From Cytobacillus suaedae (GTDB taxonomy: Bacteria > Bacillota > Bacilli > Bacillales > Bacillaceae_L), in assembly GCA_014960805.1 (NCBI GenBank), contig CP063163.1:1940001-2004000 (forward strand): 64,000 nucleotides of DNA, read 5' to 3'. Shown in pieces: positions 53,811 through 64,000 of this stretch. Both the position numbers and the translations under genes were made by a program. Position 1 is the first letter of the stretch. Each line of letters begins with the position of its first letter. The notes below the pieces were generated by a model. It was not told where the DNA came from, did no database searches, and was given only the letters and a program-made list of their open reading frames with translations.

Positions 53811-54284
53811 TTGTCAGAACTGAAACTAGTTGAATATCCAAACGATATTCTAGAAACAAAATGTAAACAGGTTACATCGTTTAATAGTGACCTTATAAAT
53901 CTTCTAGATTCTATGCATGAAATAATGGTTGAGGCTGATGGAGTGGGATTAGCAGCACCTCAAGTTGGCATTGATAAACAAATCGCAATCGTAGAAATTG
54001 ATGATGAACATGGTCGAATTGACCTAATTAATCCTGTCATTTTAGAGATGAAGGGAGAACAAATTGGTCCAGAAGGCTGTTTAAGTTTTCCGGGCCTTTT
54101 TGGCGAAGTAAAACGTGCTGACTATGTGAAAGTACAAGCAAAAGACCATCGTGGAGAAACCTTTATTCTAGAAGCAGAAGGTTTTTTATCAAGAGCGATA
54201 CAGCACGAAATAGATCATTTGAATGGAATATTATTTACATCAAAGGTCACCCGATACTATGATGAAGGTGAACTTGAAGGGTAG
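53811..54284 (+). CDS. def: Peptide deformylase
   Basis: Removes the N-formyl group from new proteins. The 157-aa metalloenzyme shows all three family motifs: GVGLAAPQVG, EGCLSFPG (metal Cys) and QHEIDHLNG (metal His pair and Glu). Start is TTG after GGAGG. Pairs functionally with fmt, 12 bases downstream. Confidence 0.97.
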   Translation: MSELKLVEYPNDILETKCKQVTSFNSDLINLLDSMHEIMVEADGVGLAAPQVGIDKQIAIVEIDDEHGRIDLINPVILEMKGEQIGPEGCLSFPGLFGEVKRADYVKVQAKDHRGETFILEAEGFLSRAIQHEIDHLNGILFTSKVTRYYDEGELEG

Positions 54285-54296
54285 GTTATTGTTAGA

Positions 54297-55247
54297 ATGG
54301 AAAAAATGATATTCATGGGTACACCTGATTTTTCAGTACCAGTATTACGACAATTAATTGATGACGGTTATGATGTGGTTGCAGTTGTTACACAACCTGA
54401 TCGTCCAGTTGGAAGAAAACGTGTTCTGACTCCGCCACCTGTAAAAGTGGAAGCAGAAAAACACGGCATTCCAGTCCTTCAGCCAAATAAAATTCGTGAA
54501 CCAGAAGAGATAAAAAAAGTATTAGAATTTAAACCAGATTTAATTGTAACTGCAGCATTTGGTCAAATTTTACCTAATGAGATATTAGAAACTCCTAAAC
54601 ATGGCTGTATTAATGTACATGCATCATTACTTCCAGAACTTAGAGGTGGTGCACCGATTCATTATTCAATTATCCAAGGTAAAGAAAAAACAGGAATCAC
54701 AATCATGTACATGGTAGAAAAATTAGATGCAGGTGATATTTTAACTCAGGTAGAAGTACCGATTGAGGAAAAAGATACCGTAGGCTCTTTACATGACAAG
54801 CTTAGTGTAGCTGGATCAAAGCTACTGTCAGAAACAATCCCGTTATTATTATCGAATAAATTAGAACCTATTAAGCAAGATGACCAAAAGGCTACCTTTG
54901 CTTACAATATCAAACGAGAACAGGAAAAAATTGATTGGAATAAGTCAGGAGTAGATATCTATAATCACATCCGTGGCTTAAATCCTTGGCCTGTTGCTTA
55001 TACAACTTTTAGAAGTGATGTTATAAAAATATGGGCAGGGGAGAAAGTAGAATATAACAAAGAAAAATTGTCACCTGGTTCCATTGTAGAAATTGACGAA
55101 GATGGTTTTGTTGTGAGTACAGGTAGTGAAATAGGTATTAAAATTACCGAGCTTCAGCCAGCAGGTAAAAAACGGATGCCGACAAAACAGTTTTTACAGG
55201 GAAATCAACTCGAAATTGGTGAAAAGTTAGGCGGTCAAGATGAATAA
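54297..55247 (+). CDS. fmt: Methionyl-tRNA formyltransferase
   Basis: Formylates Met-tRNA initiator with 10-formyl-THF. The 316-aa protein has [16 protein letters not shown] at the start, the catalytic-domain block [18 protein letters not shown] with Asn and His, and a C-terminal tRNA-binding barrel ([16 protein letters not shown]). Overlaps rsmB by 8 bases. Confidence 0.97.
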   Translation: MEKMIFMGTPDFSVPVLRQLIDDGYDVVAVVTQPDRPVGRKRVLTPPPVKVEAEKHGIPVLQPNKIREPEEIKKVLEFKPDLIVTAAFGQILPNEILETPKHGCINVHASLLPELRGGAPIHYSIIQGKEKTGITIMYMVEKLDAGDILTQVEVPIEEKDTVGSLHDKLSVAGSKLLSETIPLLLSNKLEPIKQDDQKATFAYNIKREQEKIDWNKSGVDIYNHIRGLNPWPVAYTTFRSDVIKIWAGEKVEYNKEKLSPGSIVEIDEDGFVVSTGSEIGIKITELQPAGKKRMPTKQFLQGNQLEIGEKLGGQDE

Positions 55248-56583
55248 GGGAAATGTACGCGAAGCAGCATTGGAGATTTTACTATCAATCGAGAAAAATC
55301 AGGCATACAGTAATCTTCTTTTGAACAAAATGATTGAAAAAAACAGCATCAAAGGAAAAGACATTGGTTTATTAACAGAAATCGTCTATGGTACTATTCA
55401 AAGGCGTGATGTTTTAGATTATTACTTAGCTCCATTTATAAAAAAACAAAAAAAACTGGAATTATGGGTAACTATCCTATTAAGACTATCAGTATATCAA
55501 ATGATTTTTTTAGATAGGGTTCCAGACAGGGCAATCTTTTTCGAGGCAGTAGAGATTGCAAAAAGAAGAGGACATAAAGGAATTTCATCAATGGTGAATG
55601 GGGTATTACGAACCTTACAACGAGAAGGTGCACCCTCAATTGAGGAAATTGGTGATCCGGTTAAACGTCTTGCCATTGAAACAAGTCATCCAGAGTGGCT
55701 TGTCAAAAGATGGGTTGAACAGATGGGATACGAAGAAGCAAAAAAAATGTGTGAGATAAACCTTATTCCCCCTTCTCAAACAGCTCGTGTTAATCTCTCT
55801 AGAACAACTATAGAAGAAGTTCTAACGATGTTAAAGGAAGAAGGTTATGAAGTAGAAAAAGGGGACCTATCAGAGGATAGTGTTAAAATAACCAAAGGAA
55901 ATCTAGTTTCTTCTCATGCATTTAGTGAAGGCTATCTAACGATACAGGATGAAAGCTCAATGCTGGTAGCACGTGCTTTAGATATACAGCATAATCATCA
56001 AGTGCTAGATAGTTGTGCGGCACCAGGCGGGAAAACGACACACATTGCTGAATTACTTAAAAATAGCGGACAAGTCATGTCGTTAGATCTTCACGAGCAT
56101 AAGGTAAGACTAATTAACCAACAGGTTAGTCGTTTAAAATTAACAAATGTTAAGACTCTTGCTATGGATAGTAGGAAGGCAGAAGGTCAATTTGAAAAGG
56201 AATCTTTTGATCGAATTTTAGTTGATGCACCATGTTCAGGGTTTGGTGTAATTAGAAGAAAACCTGATATAAAATTTGCTAAAAGGGAAAACGATATTGA
56301 AAAACTGTCATCTATCCAGTTATCCATATTGCAAGCTGTTTCACCCCTTCTAAAGAAAGGTGGTATACTTGTCTATAGTACTTGTACAATTGACAAAGAA
56401 GAAAACACAGAGATTATAGAAAAGTTTCTTTCTGAAAATCCTGATTTTGAGCAAGATTCTACATTAAACGATAGACTTCCTACTAGAGTTCACCCATATA
56501 TTAAGGATGGTCAATTACAAATATATCCTCAATATTTTGAAACGGATGGATTCTATATTGCAAGTCTTAGAAAGCAGGTGTAA
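55240..56583 (+). CDS. rsmB: 16S rRNA m5C967 methyltransferase RsmB
   Basis: S-adenosylmethionine-dependent methyltransferase of 447 aa. An N-terminal NusB-like helical domain (about 1-140) precedes the Rossmann domain with [34 protein letters not shown] (PC motif) and [14 protein letters not shown] with the catalytic cysteine. Also called Sun. Followed by rlmN after 5 bases. Confidence 0.96.
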   Translation: MNKGNVREAALEILLSIEKNQAYSNLLLNKMIEKNSIKGKDIGLLTEIVYGTIQRRDVLDYYLAPFIKKQKKLELWVTILLRLSVYQMIFLDRVPDRAIFFEAVEIAKRRGHKGISSMVNGVLRTLQREGAPSIEEIGDPVKRLAIETSHPEWLVKRWVEQMGYEEAKKMCEINLIPPSQTARVNLSRTTIEEVLTMLKEEGYEVEKGDLSEDSVKITKGNLVSSHAFSEGYLTIQDESSMLVARALDIQHNHQVLDSCAAPGGKTTHIAELLKNSGQVMSLDLHEHKVRLINQQVSRLKLTNVKTLAMDSRKAEGQFEKESFDRILVDAPCSGFGVIRRKPDIKFAKRENDIEKLSSIQLSILQAVSPLLKKGGILVYSTCTIDKEENTEIIEKFLSENPDFEQDSTLNDRLPTRVHPYIKDGQLQIYPQYFETDGFYIASLRKQV

Positions 56584-56588
56584 CGTTC

Positions 56589-57683
56589 ATGGAAGACGTT
56601 AAGACATCCCAGAAGAACGGAATTGAAAATACAAATACAAAAAAATCGATCTATTCTCTTATGTTAGAGGATATGCAGAATTGGTTGGGTGAAATAGGAG
56701 AGAAACCATTCAGAGCATCTCAAATATTTGAATGGTTATATTCAAAACGAGTAACTTCCTTTGAAGAGATGACAAATCTATCAAAGGACCTTCGTGATAA
56801 TTTAGATAAATATTTTACCATAACACCCTTAAAAACAATCATTCAGCAAACATCTTCAGATGGAACGATGAAATTTTTATTCGAGCTACATGATGGGTAC
56901 TCAATTGAAACCGTATTAATGAGACATCAATATGGGAATTCTGTGTGTGTAACAACTCAGGTAGGTTGTCGCATTGGTTGTACTTTCTGTGCATCTACCC
57001 TCGGAGGGTTAAAAAGAAATCTAGAAGCGGGTGAAATTGTTGCCCAGGTATTAAAGGTTCAACAGGCTTTAGATGAACTAGAACAAAGAGTAAGTCATGT
57101 TGTTATTATGGGAATTGGCGAACCTTTTGATAATTATGATGAGATGTTATCATTTCTAAAAATTATTAATCATGATAAGGGCTTAAATATTGGAGCAAGG
57201 CATATTACTGTATCAACTAGTGGAATTATCCCGAAAATTTATAAGTTTGCAGATGAAAATCTTCAAATAAATTTCGCTATCTCCTTGCATGCTCCAAATA
57301 CTGAAATTAGAAGCCGTTTAATGCCAATTAATAAAGCTTACAAGTTACCGGACTTAATGGATGCAGTTTCATACTACATCGAAAAAACAGGTAGACGAAT
57401 TAGCTTTGAATATGGCCTATTCGGTGGGGTTAATGATCAAGTTGAACACGCTGAGGAATTAGCCAAATTACTTAAAGGTGTAAAATGTCATGTCAACTTA
57501 ATACCTGTAAACTATGTACCAGAACGTGACTATGTACGTACACCAAAAGAACAAATTTTTGCTTTTGAAAAAGTATTAAAGAAACGTGGCGTTAACGTTA
57601 CAATTAGACGTGAACAAGGCCATGACATAGACGCTGCATGTGGGCAGCTGCGCGCAAAGGAGCGTAAAGAGGAGACGAGGTGA
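56589..57683 (+). CDS. rlmN: RlmN, 23S rRNA/tRNA A2503 methyltransferase
   Basis: Radical-SAM enzyme that methylates C2 of A2503 in 23S rRNA and A37 of some tRNAs. The 364-aa chain has an N-terminal accessory domain, the cluster motif [19 protein letters not shown] (CxxxCxxC), [13 protein letters not shown] and a C-terminal [15 protein letters not shown] with the second catalytic cysteine. It lies between rsmB and prpC, as in B. subtilis. Confidence 0.97.
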   Translation: MEDVKTSQKNGIENTNTKKSIYSLMLEDMQNWLGEIGEKPFRASQIFEWLYSKRVTSFEEMTNLSKDLRDNLDKYFTITPLKTIIQQTSSDGTMKFLFELHDGYSIETVLMRHQYGNSVCVTTQVGCRIGCTFCASTLGGLKRNLEAGEIVAQVLKVQQALDELEQRVSHVVIMGIGEPFDNYDEMLSFLKIINHDKGLNIGARHITVSTSGIIPKIYKFADENLQINFAISLHAPNTEIRSRLMPINKAYKLPDLMDAVSYYIEKTGRRISFEYGLFGGVNDQVEHAEELAKLLKGVKCHVNLIPVNYVPERDYVRTPKEQIFAFEKVLKKRGVNVTIRREQGHDIDAACGQLRAKERKEETR

Positions 57684-57688
57684 CTTAA

Positions 57689-58441
57689 GTGAAATCGTTT
57701 TTTTTAACAGATCGGGGAAAAGTCAGGCAGCATAACGAAGATAGTTGTGGCGTTTTTACAAATAAAGATGGTGATTTACTAGCTATTGTTGCGGATGGAA
57801 TGGGAGGCCACCGTGCAGGTGATGTAGCTAGTCAAATGACCATCTCAACCCTTAAGGAACTATGGGAGGAATCAAGTGCAATTGATTCTCCAGAAATTGC
57901 TGAGCAATGGTTACAACAGCATATCCTCCATGTTAATACCATCCTCTATAACCATTCACAAATGAATAGTGAATGCCAAGGGATGGGAACAACCTTTGTG
58001 GGTGCAATCTGTACTCCTAAATTTTCAACAATTGGTCATATAGGTGATAGTCGTTGCTACATTTTGAATGAAACTGGTTTTAAGCAAATAACTGATGATC
58101 ATTCATTAGTGGGTGAATTAGTGCGATTAGGCCAAATTTCAAAGGAAGATGCTGAGTATCATCCTAGAAAAAATGTAGTATTACGTGCATTAGGTACTGA
58201 AGTAAGTGTGGAGATGGACAAGAAGACGATTATCTTAGAAGATGATGATTATCTATTATTGTGCTCAGATGGATTATCTAATAAAGTACCTGATGAAGTC
58301 ATGAAAGAAATATTACTACAATCAGAATCCCTAGATAAAAAGGCAGAAACACTTATTTCTTTAGCGAACGAGAACGGTGGGGAAGACAATATTACCTTAG
58401 TGATTGTTCAGTACTCGTCTGAAAGTGAAGTAGGTGAATAA
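57689..58441 (+). CDS. prpC: PP2C-type Ser/Thr protein phosphatase PrpC
   Basis: Metal-dependent phosphatase that reverses PrkC phosphorylation. The 250-aa protein has RGKVRQHNEDS, VADGMGGHRAGDVAS, GHIGDSRCYI and GGEDNITLVIV, the PP2C metal-site motifs in order. The GTG start follows GAGGTGA. Adjacent to its partner kinase; the two reading frames are separated by a single base. Confidence 0.96.
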   Translation: MKSFFLTDRGKVRQHNEDSCGVFTNKDGDLLAIVADGMGGHRAGDVASQMTISTLKELWEESSAIDSPEIAEQWLQQHILHVNTILYNHSQMNSECQGMGTTFVGAICTPKFSTIGHIGDSRCYILNETGFKQITDDHSLVGELVRLGQISKEDAEYHPRKNVVLRALGTEVSVEMDKKTIILEDDDYLLLCSDGLSNKVPDEVMKEILLQSESLDKKAETLISLANENGGEDNITLVIVQYSSESEVGE

Positions 58442-58442
58442 T

Positions 58443-60392
58443 ATGCTCATTGGTAGACGCTTAAGTGGACGATATAAAATCCTTGAGGTTATCGGTGGAG
58501 GAGGAATGGCTAACGTCTATCTAGCAAGGGACGTTATTCTTGAGAGAGATGTTGCCATTAAAATTCTTCGATTAGACTTTTCAAATGATGAAGAGTTCAT
58601 TAAAAGATTTAGACGTGAAGCACATGCTGCAACAAGTCTTGCTCATCCTAACATTGTTAGTATCTATGATGTAGGAGAAGAGGACGATATTTATTACATC
58701 GTAATGGAATACGTGGCCGGTAAAACATTAAAGCAGTACATACAGCAACATGCACCTCTACACCCAAGAGAAGTAATAAATATTATGGAACAGTTGACCT
58801 CCGCTATTTCACATGCCCATCACAACAGAATTGTTCATCGAGATATAAAACCACAAAATATCTTAATTGATCATGATGGAACAGTTAAAGTAACTGATTT
58901 TGGAATTGCTGTAGCCTTTAGTTCCACAACTATTACGCAAACAAATTCTGTTCTTGGTTCAGTCCATTATTTATCCCCGGAGCAGGCAAGAGGTGGAATG
59001 GCAACGAGTAAATCGGATTTATATTCCTTAGGGATTGTAATGTTTGAATTACTTACAGGGAGAGTACCATTTTCGGGTGAATCAGCGGTGTCAATAGCAC
59101 TTAAACACCTTCAAACTGAAACGCCATCACCAAAAAGATGGAACCAGGCGATTCCTCAAAGTATAGAAAATATCATTTTGAAGGCGACGGCAAAGGATCC
59201 TTTTTACCGATATGCATCTGCGGAGGAAATGGAAGAGGATATACTAACCGCACTTGAGCCTAATAGAATAAATGAGCCTAAATTTATGGTACCTGAAGAT
59301 GGGGAAGAAATCACAAAGGCCATTCCAATAATAACGGATGAACATTTTTCCGCTAAGGATGATACGATCATACGTAAACCTGAAAGTCAAAACCAGGTAA
59401 ATAAGGATGCCGAGAAACCTAAAAAACGAAATAAAGTTGCTTTGTTTATTATAACAACTTTCTTAGTTTTAATTGCAGCTGGTGTAGCTGCTATAACTAT
59501 TATCCCGTCTTTAATGTTACCAAAGGATATAGATGTTCCGGACGTGGTGAATTTACCTTATGATGAAGCTGAGGAAATACTTAAAGCCGCTGGTTTTAAA
59601 ATTGGTGAGCCGATAAAGCAGATTCATGAGGAAATTGAAGAAGGTTATGTTATTAGGACAAATCCAGGTGCAAACGAGACTGTAAAAGAGGGACAAACTG
59701 TTACTATCTATGAAAGTACTGGAAAAGAAAAAGAAGAGTTTGAAGACTACACAGGAAAACTTTTTGAAGATATTTTACTTGTGTTAAATGATTATAAAAG
59801 TGTTTCTCCAAATTATATTTACAATGAGAGTGAACCAGGTACCATCCTAGACCAATCGATACCAGAAGGTGAATTAGTTATACCTAGTGAAACGGAAGTT
59901 GTATTTGAGGTTAGTCAGGGTCCTCAACCGATTGTTTTAGAGGATTTGACAGGTTGGAACCAAAAATCGGTTAACTCCTATATCGCTAATAATGAGCTCA
60001 GAGAAGACCCTAAACAGGAATATAATGACACTGTTCCTGAAGGAAGTGTAATTTCTCATACTCCTCCAGCAGGTTCCGAGCTGAAAAAAGGAGATAAAAT
60101 TGAAATTATTTATTCTCTTGGAGCGGAAGAGAAACTACCTAAAACTGTTATCAAAACAATTGACATTCCGTACGAACCGGCAATTGAAGGTGAAGTATTA
60201 AATGTCAAAATCTATGTTGAAGATGCTGAACATTCAATTACAGAGCTTTATTTACCTCCATTTGATATTGTTTCACAAAGTACAAGGGATATTGAATTTG
60301 TAATTGAACCAGGTAAAAAGGCTAGGTATTTAATTCATATTAACGATAAGTTTTTTGATGGTGGAGAGATTCCTTACCCAGAAGAAGAGTAA
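58443..60392 (+). CDS. prkC: PASTA-domain Ser/Thr protein kinase PrkC
   Basis: Membrane kinase sensing muropeptides or lipid II; in B. subtilis it affects germination and stationary-phase wall state. The 649-aa protein has a Hanks kinase domain (about 1-275) with GGGGMANVYLA, ATP lysine Lys40, HRDIKPQN with Asp134, and DFG. One membrane helix (about 330-355) follows, then three extracellular PASTA repeats (about 360-570) and a further beta domain. ATG at 58443 aligns with the family (MLIGRRLSGRY); AGGTGA precedes it. Confidence 0.96.
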   Translation: MLIGRRLSGRYKILEVIGGGGMANVYLARDVILERDVAIKILRLDFSNDEEFIKRFRREAHAATSLAHPNIVSIYDVGEEDDIYYIVMEYVAGKTLKQYIQQHAPLHPREVINIMEQLTSAISHAHHNRIVHRDIKPQNILIDHDGTVKVTDFGIAVAFSSTTITQTNSVLGSVHYLSPEQARGGMATSKSDLYSLGIVMFELLTGRVPFSGESAVSIALKHLQTETPSPKRWNQAIPQSIENIILKATAKDPFYRYASAEEMEEDILTALEPNRINEPKFMVPEDGEEITKAIPIITDEHFSAKDDTIIRKPESQNQVNKDAEKPKKRNKVALFIITTFLVLIAAGVAAITIIPSLMLPKDIDVPDVVNLPYDEAEEILKAAGFKIGEPIKQIHEEIEEGYVIRTNPGANETVKEGQTVTIYESTGKEKEEFEDYTGKLFEDILLVLNDYKSVSPNYIYNESEPGTILDQSIPEGELVIPSETEVVFEVSQGPQPIVLEDLTGWNQKSVNSYIANNELREDPKQEYNDTVPEGSVISHTPPAGSELKKGDKIEIIYSLGAEEKLPKTVIKTIDIPYEPAIEGEVLNVKIYVEDAEHSITELYLPPFDIVSQSTRDIEFVIEPGKKARYLIHINDKFFDGGEIPYPEEE

Positions 60393-60413
60393 GGAATAAC
60401 AAGGAGTGAAAAT

Positions 60414-61298
60414 ATGCCAGAAGGCAAAATCATTAAGGCGCTAAGCGGATTTTATTATGTGCTAGATGAAAATGATCAAATTACACAGTGCCGAGGTAGG
60501 GGCATATTTAGGAAGAATAAGATAACCCCTCTTGTTGGTGACCATGTAGTTTTCCAGGCTGAAAATGAAACGGAAGGATATATTTTAGAGGTTTTTGAGC
60601 GGAAAAATGAGTTAATAAGACCACCAATAGCAAATGTAGATCAAGCTATTCTCGTTTTTTCTGCTGTTGAACCAGATTTTTCAACCTTACTTCTCGATCG
60701 TTTCTTGGTGTTAATAGAGGCCAATGATATTGAACCCATTATTTGTATAAGTAAAATGGATTTAACGAATGACAATGTTAAAAAACAAATAGAACAAAGT
60801 GCAAAAGATTATGAATCAATTGGTTATAAAGTAATCTTAACTTCTACAATAGAAGACCTTGGTGTAGAGGATCTTCTGCCTTTGGTTCAGAATCAAATCT
60901 CTGTATTTGCAGGGCAATCTGGGGTTGGTAAGTCCTCATTGTTAAATGTGTTACGTCCTGACTTAGAATTAAAAACGGATGATATCTCGTCCCATCTAGG
61001 CAGGGGGAAACATACGACAAGACACGTTGAGTTAATCAAAGTTGGTTCTGGGCTTGTCGCTGATACCCCAGGTTTTAGTTCCCTAGAGTTCAATGAAATA
61101 GAGTCAGATGAGCTGTCTTATTGTTTTCCGGAAATTTATAAAGCTGGTTCAGATTGTAAGTTTAGAGGGTGCTCGCATACTTCTGAGCCAAAATGTGCGG
61201 TAAAAACACTGGTTGAGCTAGGTGAGATTAATAATTATCGTTATAAGCATTATATTAGCTTCCTTGAAGAAATAAAAGATAGAAAGCCGAGGTACTAA
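60414..61298 (+). CDS. rsgA: Ribosome small-subunit GTPase RsgA (CpgA)
   Basis: Circularly permuted GTPase that checks 30S maturation. The 294-aa protein has an N-terminal OB-fold (to about 65), the permuted G motifs (SKMD first, then GQSGVGKSS at 167-175 and DTPGFSS), and a C-terminal zinc site [15 protein letters not shown]. In B. subtilis it is a PrkC substrate, which fits the neighbourhood. Confidence 0.96.
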   Translation: MPEGKIIKALSGFYYVLDENDQITQCRGRGIFRKNKITPLVGDHVVFQAENETEGYILEVFERKNELIRPPIANVDQAILVFSAVEPDFSTLLLDRFLVLIEANDIEPIICISKMDLTNDNVKKQIEQSAKDYESIGYKVILTSTIEDLGVEDLLPLVQNQISVFAGQSGVGKSSLLNVLRPDLELKTDDISSHLGRGKHTTRHVELIKVGSGLVADTPGFSSLEFNEIESDELSYCFPEIYKAGSDCKFRGCSHTSEPKCAVKTLVELGEINNYRYKHYISFLEEIKDRKPRY

Positions 61299-61302
61299 CA
61301 TT

Positions 61303-61944
61303 ATGGTAAAGATTGCCCCCTCCATTTTGTCAGCGGATTTTGCAAAGTTAGGGGAAGAAATAAAAGACGTTGAGCGTGGAGGTGCAGACTACATTCATAT
61401 TGACGTAATGGACGGACACTTTGTTCCTAACATTACAATCGGTCCTTTAATTGTGAATGCAGTTCGGCCTATTACGCAGCTCCCGTTAGATGTTCACCTA
61501 ATGATTGAAAATCCAGACCAGTACATTGCAGATTTTGCAAAAGCGGGTGCAGACTATATAACTGTTCACGTAGAAGCTTGCAAACACCTTCATCGTACAA
61601 TCCAATTAATAAAGGATCAGGGTGTAAAAGCAGGGGTCGTATTAAATCCAGCAACACCTGTTGACACAATAAAACATGTGCTACCTGATATTGATATGGT
61701 ATTGCTAATGACAGTAAACCCCGGCTTTGGAGGCCAAAAATTTATTTCATCAGTCCTACCTAAAATAAAGGAGCTTTCAGAAACGATAGCTTCCCTTGGA
61801 CTTCCCATTGAAATTGAAGTAGATGGTGGTGTAAATGAAGAAACTGCCAAACTGTGTATTGACGCTGGAGCAAACGTTCTAGTTGCAGGCTCAGCCGTGT
61901 TTAACCAAGAAGATCGAGCACAAGCAATCTCTAAGTTAAGATAA
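61303..61944 (+). CDS. rpe: Ribulose-phosphate 3-epimerase
   Basis: Interconverts ribulose-5-phosphate and xylulose-5-phosphate. The 213-aa TIM barrel has [37 protein letters not shown] and [11 protein letters not shown] with metal and catalytic residues. Starts 4 bases after rsgA. In B. subtilis thiN follows; here a terminator and repeat copy E do. Confidence 0.97.
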   Translation: MVKIAPSILSADFAKLGEEIKDVERGGADYIHIDVMDGHFVPNITIGPLIVNAVRPITQLPLDVHLMIENPDQYIADFAKAGADYITVHVEACKHLHRTIQLIKDQGVKAGVVLNPATPVDTIKHVLPDIDMVLLMTVNPGFGGQKFISSVLPKIKELSETIASLGLPIEIEVDGGVNEETAKLCIDAGANVLVAGSAVFNQEDRAQAISKLR

Positions 61945-61951
61945 AAAAGAT

Positions 61952-61999
61952 AGCCTTTCCTATTCCTGTTAAAACAGGGTGAGGAAAGGCTTTTCTTTT
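61952..61999 (+). terminator. Terminator after rpe
   Basis: AGCCTTTCCT (61952-61961) pairs with AGGAAAGGCT (61982-61991), with an inner CCTGT/ACAGG stem, followed by TTTCTTTT. Confidence 0.9.
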
Positions 62000-62049
62000 G
62001 AGACTTTATATTGATGGTTGCTTTCTAATGTAATTTGAGAGAGTGGATT

Positions 62050-62165
62050 GGAGCGGAGGGCACTTGACTCCTGCAGGAAGTGAGGAAAGTGCCAGACCCC
62101 GCAGGCGCGAAGCGCTGAGGAGGCTCGCATTCCTCCCCGCGGAAAGCAAGTGCCCGCAGCGTAAA
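62050..62165 (-). repeat. Palindromic intergenic repeat, copy E
   Basis: Reverse orientation to copy A. Arms GGGCACTTG (62058-62066) and CAAGTGCCC (62147-62155) pair; internal GACCCCGCAGGCGC, GAGGAGGCTC and CCCCGCGGAAAG are the family core. It lies in the 510-base gap between rpe and spoVM; the rest of that gap (62166-62454) is A/T-rich with only weak sigma-E-like signals. Confidence 0.85.
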
Positions 62166-62454
62166 GGAACGTTCAAGATGAAAAGTGATAAAGTTAGTAC
62201 CTTTTTTTATTAAAAGATGTCATAATATAACGTTTAATAAACTATGTATTAAGTAACGAACTTATTATTTTTATAGGGTACTTATTTATTTTAAAGAGGC
62301 ATATTATTTTGATAAGACATTATTAAACGAGATTTTTTATTCAAGCACGAGGTACTCTTTTGAAAGTAATGAATATACTTATAGTGACTCATGTTATTAA
62401 AAATGAATTCAAGAAAAAGAAAAAGAACGGGAACTTGTGTTGAGGAGGGAAACT

Positions 62455-62535
62455 ATGAAATTTTATACGATTAAGCTACCGAGGTTTCTAGGGGGCATCG
62501 TTCGTGCAATGCTAGGATCAATAAAAAAAGGATAA
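62455..62535 (+). CDS. spoVM: SpoVM, 26-residue spore coat anchor
   Basis: Tiny amphipathic protein that recognises the convex forespore membrane and anchors SpoIVA. The 26 codons read MKFYTIKLPRFLGGIVRAML plus GSIKKG; 22 residues match B. subtilis SpoVM, including Pro9. Strong site GAGGAGGG precedes the ATG. Sigma-E-like pairs at 62299-62325 or 62371-62397 are possible promoters, neither convincing. It lies next to rpmB and yloU, as in B. subtilis. Confidence 0.95.
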   Translation: MKFYTIKLPRFLGGIVRAMLGSIKKG

Positions 62536-62540
62536 ATAAA

Positions 62541-62562
62541 AAAGCACCGGTATAGGTGCTTT
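62541..62562 (-). terminator. Terminator of rpmB (minus strand)
   Basis: AAAGCACC (62541-62548) pairs with GGTGCTTT (62555-62562). Read on the minus strand the stem is followed by TTTATTTATCC, so it suits rpmB. Confidence 0.7.
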
Positions 62563-62568
62563 CTTCTC

Positions 62569-62600
62569 GAGGACAGTATTTATTGTCCTCATTTTATTTG
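62569..62600 (+). terminator. Terminator of spoVM (plus strand)
   Basis: GAGGACA (62569-62575) pairs with TGTCCTC (62584-62590), followed by ATTTTATTTG on the plus strand. Together with the hairpin at 62541 it forms a convergent pair. Confidence 0.6.
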
Positions 62601-62613
62601 CATTTTTTGTTAA

Positions 62614-62802
62614 TTATACGCGCTCAACTTTACCAGATTTAAGTGCTCTAGCTGAAACGTATACACGTTTAGGTTTGCCATCTACTAAAATACGTACTTT
62701 TTGAAGGTTTGCACCCCATGTACGTTTTGAAGCGTTCATTGCATGAGAACGTGCATTACCAGAACGAGTTTTCTTACCCGTAACTACACATTTGCGTGCC
62801 AT
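62614..62802 (-). CDS. rpmB: 50S ribosomal protein L28
   Basis: A 62-aa ribosomal protein. It begins [20 protein letters not shown] and contains [13 protein letters not shown] and a [13 protein letters not shown] ending, the L28 pattern of bacilli. One CxxC half of the zinc-type L28 is missing (a single Cys5), giving the zinc-free form. Start chosen at 62802 with AAGGAGGG upstream; the longer frame to 62847 has no family support. Confidence 0.96.
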   Translation of the reverse strand: MARKCVVTGKKTRSGNARSHAMNASKRTWGANLQKVRILVDGKPKRVYVSARALKSGKVERV

Positions 62803-62869
62803 ATAAATTTCCCTCCTTACCACAAAAAAACTAACCGTTATAAGCAACTAGTCATGAAAATACTTTATT

Positions 62870-62898
62870 AATTTATCACAAGTACACCTAGAATGCAA
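62870..62898 (-). promoter_or_regulatory. Promoter of rpmB
   Basis: On the minus strand TTGCAT (62898-62893), a 17-base spacer and TAAATT (62875-62870), with an upstream TG that makes an extended -10 (TGATAAATT). Confidence 0.6.
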
Positions 62899-62922
62899 TA
62901 CATAGCTTTCAAGAAAATAACC

Positions 62923-62953
62923 TTGACATATAAAATTATGTTTTCTGTATAAT
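62923..62953 (+). promoter_or_regulatory. Promoter of yloU-yloV
   Basis: Consensus hexamers TTGACA (62923-62928) and TATAAT (62948-62953), but with a 19-base spacer. It is divergent from rpmB. Confidence 0.65.
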
Positions 62954-63058
62954 AATAAACATAAGGAAACAATAAAAATATACAATTGCTTTCAAAATGT
63001 GCTTTCTTATAGTAAAATGGCTTTAGCCAAGATGAACAATTCCAAAGGGGGAACTGAC

Positions 63059-63421
63059 ATGTCGATCGAATTAAAAACGAAATTCGGACAAATTGATATA
63101 TCGAATGAAGTGATCGCTACGATTGCTGGTGGAGCTGCTGTTGATTGTTACGGAATCGTTGGTATGGCATCAAAGAATCAAATCCGTGACGGAATTTCAG
63201 AAATACTTAGAAAAGAGAATTTCACTCGTGGAGTTCTTATTCGTCAAGAAAATGAAGAAGTACATATTGATATGTATATAATCGTAAGCTATGGTACAAA
63301 GATTTCTGAAGTGGCTCATAATGTTCAAACAAAGGTCAAGTACACACTGGACCAAACCGTTGGACTGGCTGTAGATTCAGTAAATATTTTCGTACAAGGA
63401 GTTCGTGTAACGAACCCGTAA
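63059..63421 (+). CDS. yloU: Asp23/Gls24-family protein YloU
   Basis: A 120-aa alkaline-shock-type protein, the same length as B. subtilis YloU. Conserved stretches are [33 protein letters not shown] and [20 protein letters not shown]. The ATG at 63059 follows AAAGGGGG; a frame from 62999 adds residues with no counterpart. Function is poorly defined; it is regularly next to the fatty-acid kinase gene. Confidence 0.94.
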   Translation: MSIELKTKFGQIDISNEVIATIAGGAAVDCYGIVGMASKNQIRDGISEILRKENFTRGVLIRQENEEVHIDMYIIVSYGTKISEVAHNVQTKVKYTLDQTVGLAVDSVNIFVQGVRVTNP

Positions 63422-63437
63422 AGAGGAGGAAAAGTTT

Positions 63438-64000
63438 GTGTCGATTACAAAGTTAGACGGAAAACGTTTTGCAGAAATGATATTGGCTGGTGCTAGCCAT
63501 TTATCAAATAACGCAAAAATGGTTGATGCCTTAAACGTTTTTCCTGTACCAGATGGTGACACCGGTACCAATATGAATTTGTCTATGACATCTGGTGCAA
63601 AAGAAGTGAAAAGTAATGTTTCAGATCATATTGGAAAAGTAGGAGTTGCGCTGTCTAAGGGGTTATTGATGGGCGCAAGAGGGAATTCTGGTGTAATACT
63701 TTCCCAAATTTTTAGAGGTTTTTCTAAATCCATTGAAAAGCTAGATAGCATTAGCTCTATCGAATTTGCAAATGCAATGGAGGCTGGTGTTGAAACGGCT
63801 TATAAAGCAGTTATGAAGCCTGTAGAGGGTACAATCTTAACTGTTGCAAAAGATTCAGCAAAGCGTGCTGTAGCTGAATCAAAAAAGCAACCTGATATTA
63901 CGTTGTTAATGGAAGCTGTGCTTAAAGAGGCAAAAGCTTCTTTAAATCGAACTCCAGATTTGTTACCAGTATTAAAGGAAGTTGGGGTTGTCGATAGTGG
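63438..64000 (+). CDS. fakA: Fatty acid kinase FakA/YloV, N-terminal part
   Basis: The gene runs off the window; 187 codons are seen out of about 550. The start is GTG after AGAGGAGG. The DhaL-type nucleotide-binding domain is clear: [40 protein letters not shown] and [14 protein letters not shown]. In Firmicutes this domain phosphorylates fatty acids delivered by FakB proteins. B. subtilis calls it yloV. Confidence 0.93.
   Translation, partial: MSITKLDGKRFAEMILAGASHLSNNAKMVDALNVFPVPDGDTGTNMNLSMTSGAKEVKSNVSDHIGKVGVALSKGLLMGARGNSGVILSQIFRGFSKSIEKLDSISSIEFANAMEAGVETAYKAVMKPVEGTILTVAKDSAKRAVAESKKQPDITLLMEAVLKEAKASLNRTPDLLPVLKEVGVVDS

Noticed and set aside
62299-62397. Firm sigma-E promoter for spoVM
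   Set aside because: Two candidate pairs have 12-base spacers and imperfect -10 elements, so neither is listed as a feature despite known sigma-E control of the gene.

Overview
The window is a stretch of chromosome from a low-G+C, endospore-forming member of the Bacillaceae. The gene order follows the Bacillus subtilis mraW-to-yloV region almost gene for gene. Sporulation genes (spoVD, spoVE, spoIIGA, sigE, sigG, spoVM) are interleaved with division, wall, pyrimidine and translation genes. The MurE ligase carries the DNPR signature of meso-diaminopimelate enzymes. Genus is not resolved; it is clearly not B. subtilis itself.

Region 1 (1-18.2 kb) is the dcw cluster: end of rsmH, ftsL, pbpB, spoVD, murE, an orphan MurF-like N-terminal domain, mraY, murD, spoVE, murG, murB, divIB, two DUF881 genes, sbp, ftsA and ftsZ. 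Region 2 (18.4-21.1 kb) holds spoIIGA-sigE (pro-sigma-E and its processing protease) and sigG. Region 3 (21.4-25.5 kb) is ylmC-ylmD-ylmE-sepF-ylmG-ylmH-divIVA. Region 4 (25.5-30.8 kb) is an Ile T-box with ileS, then ylyA, lspA and rluD-type ylyB. Region 5 (30.75-42.7 kb) is the full de novo pyrimidine operon pyrR-pyrP-pyrB-pyrC-carA-carB-pyrK-pyrD-pyrF-pyrE, with one sigma-A-type promoter and three PyrR attenuators.

Region 6 (43.2-62 kb) has rqcH on the minus strand, a P-type Ca ATPase, yloC, remA, gmk, rpoZ, coaBC, priA, def, fmt, rsmB, rlmN, prpC, prkC, rsgA and rpe, mostly overlapping or closely packed. Region 7 (62.4-64 kb) has spoVM, rpmB on the minus strand, yloU and the start of yloV/fakA.

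Most genes are ordinary housekeeping genes. The less ordinary content is: (a) five copies of an intergenic palindromic repeat with a conserved core and arms that differ between copies but stay self-complementary, with four of the five copies lying in the three intervals where B. subtilis carries extra genes; (b) a MurF N-terminal domain without an ATPase domain, translationally coupled between murE and mraY; (c) a candidate 20-codon leader ORF before murE; (d) readable sporulation-type promoters, namely a sigma-H site at ftsAZ, a 22-bp-spacer promoter with 0A-like boxes at spoIIG, and tandem 0A boxes before divIVA. I found no CRISPR array, tRNA, rRNA, prophage or defence system, and no convincing wholly new system.
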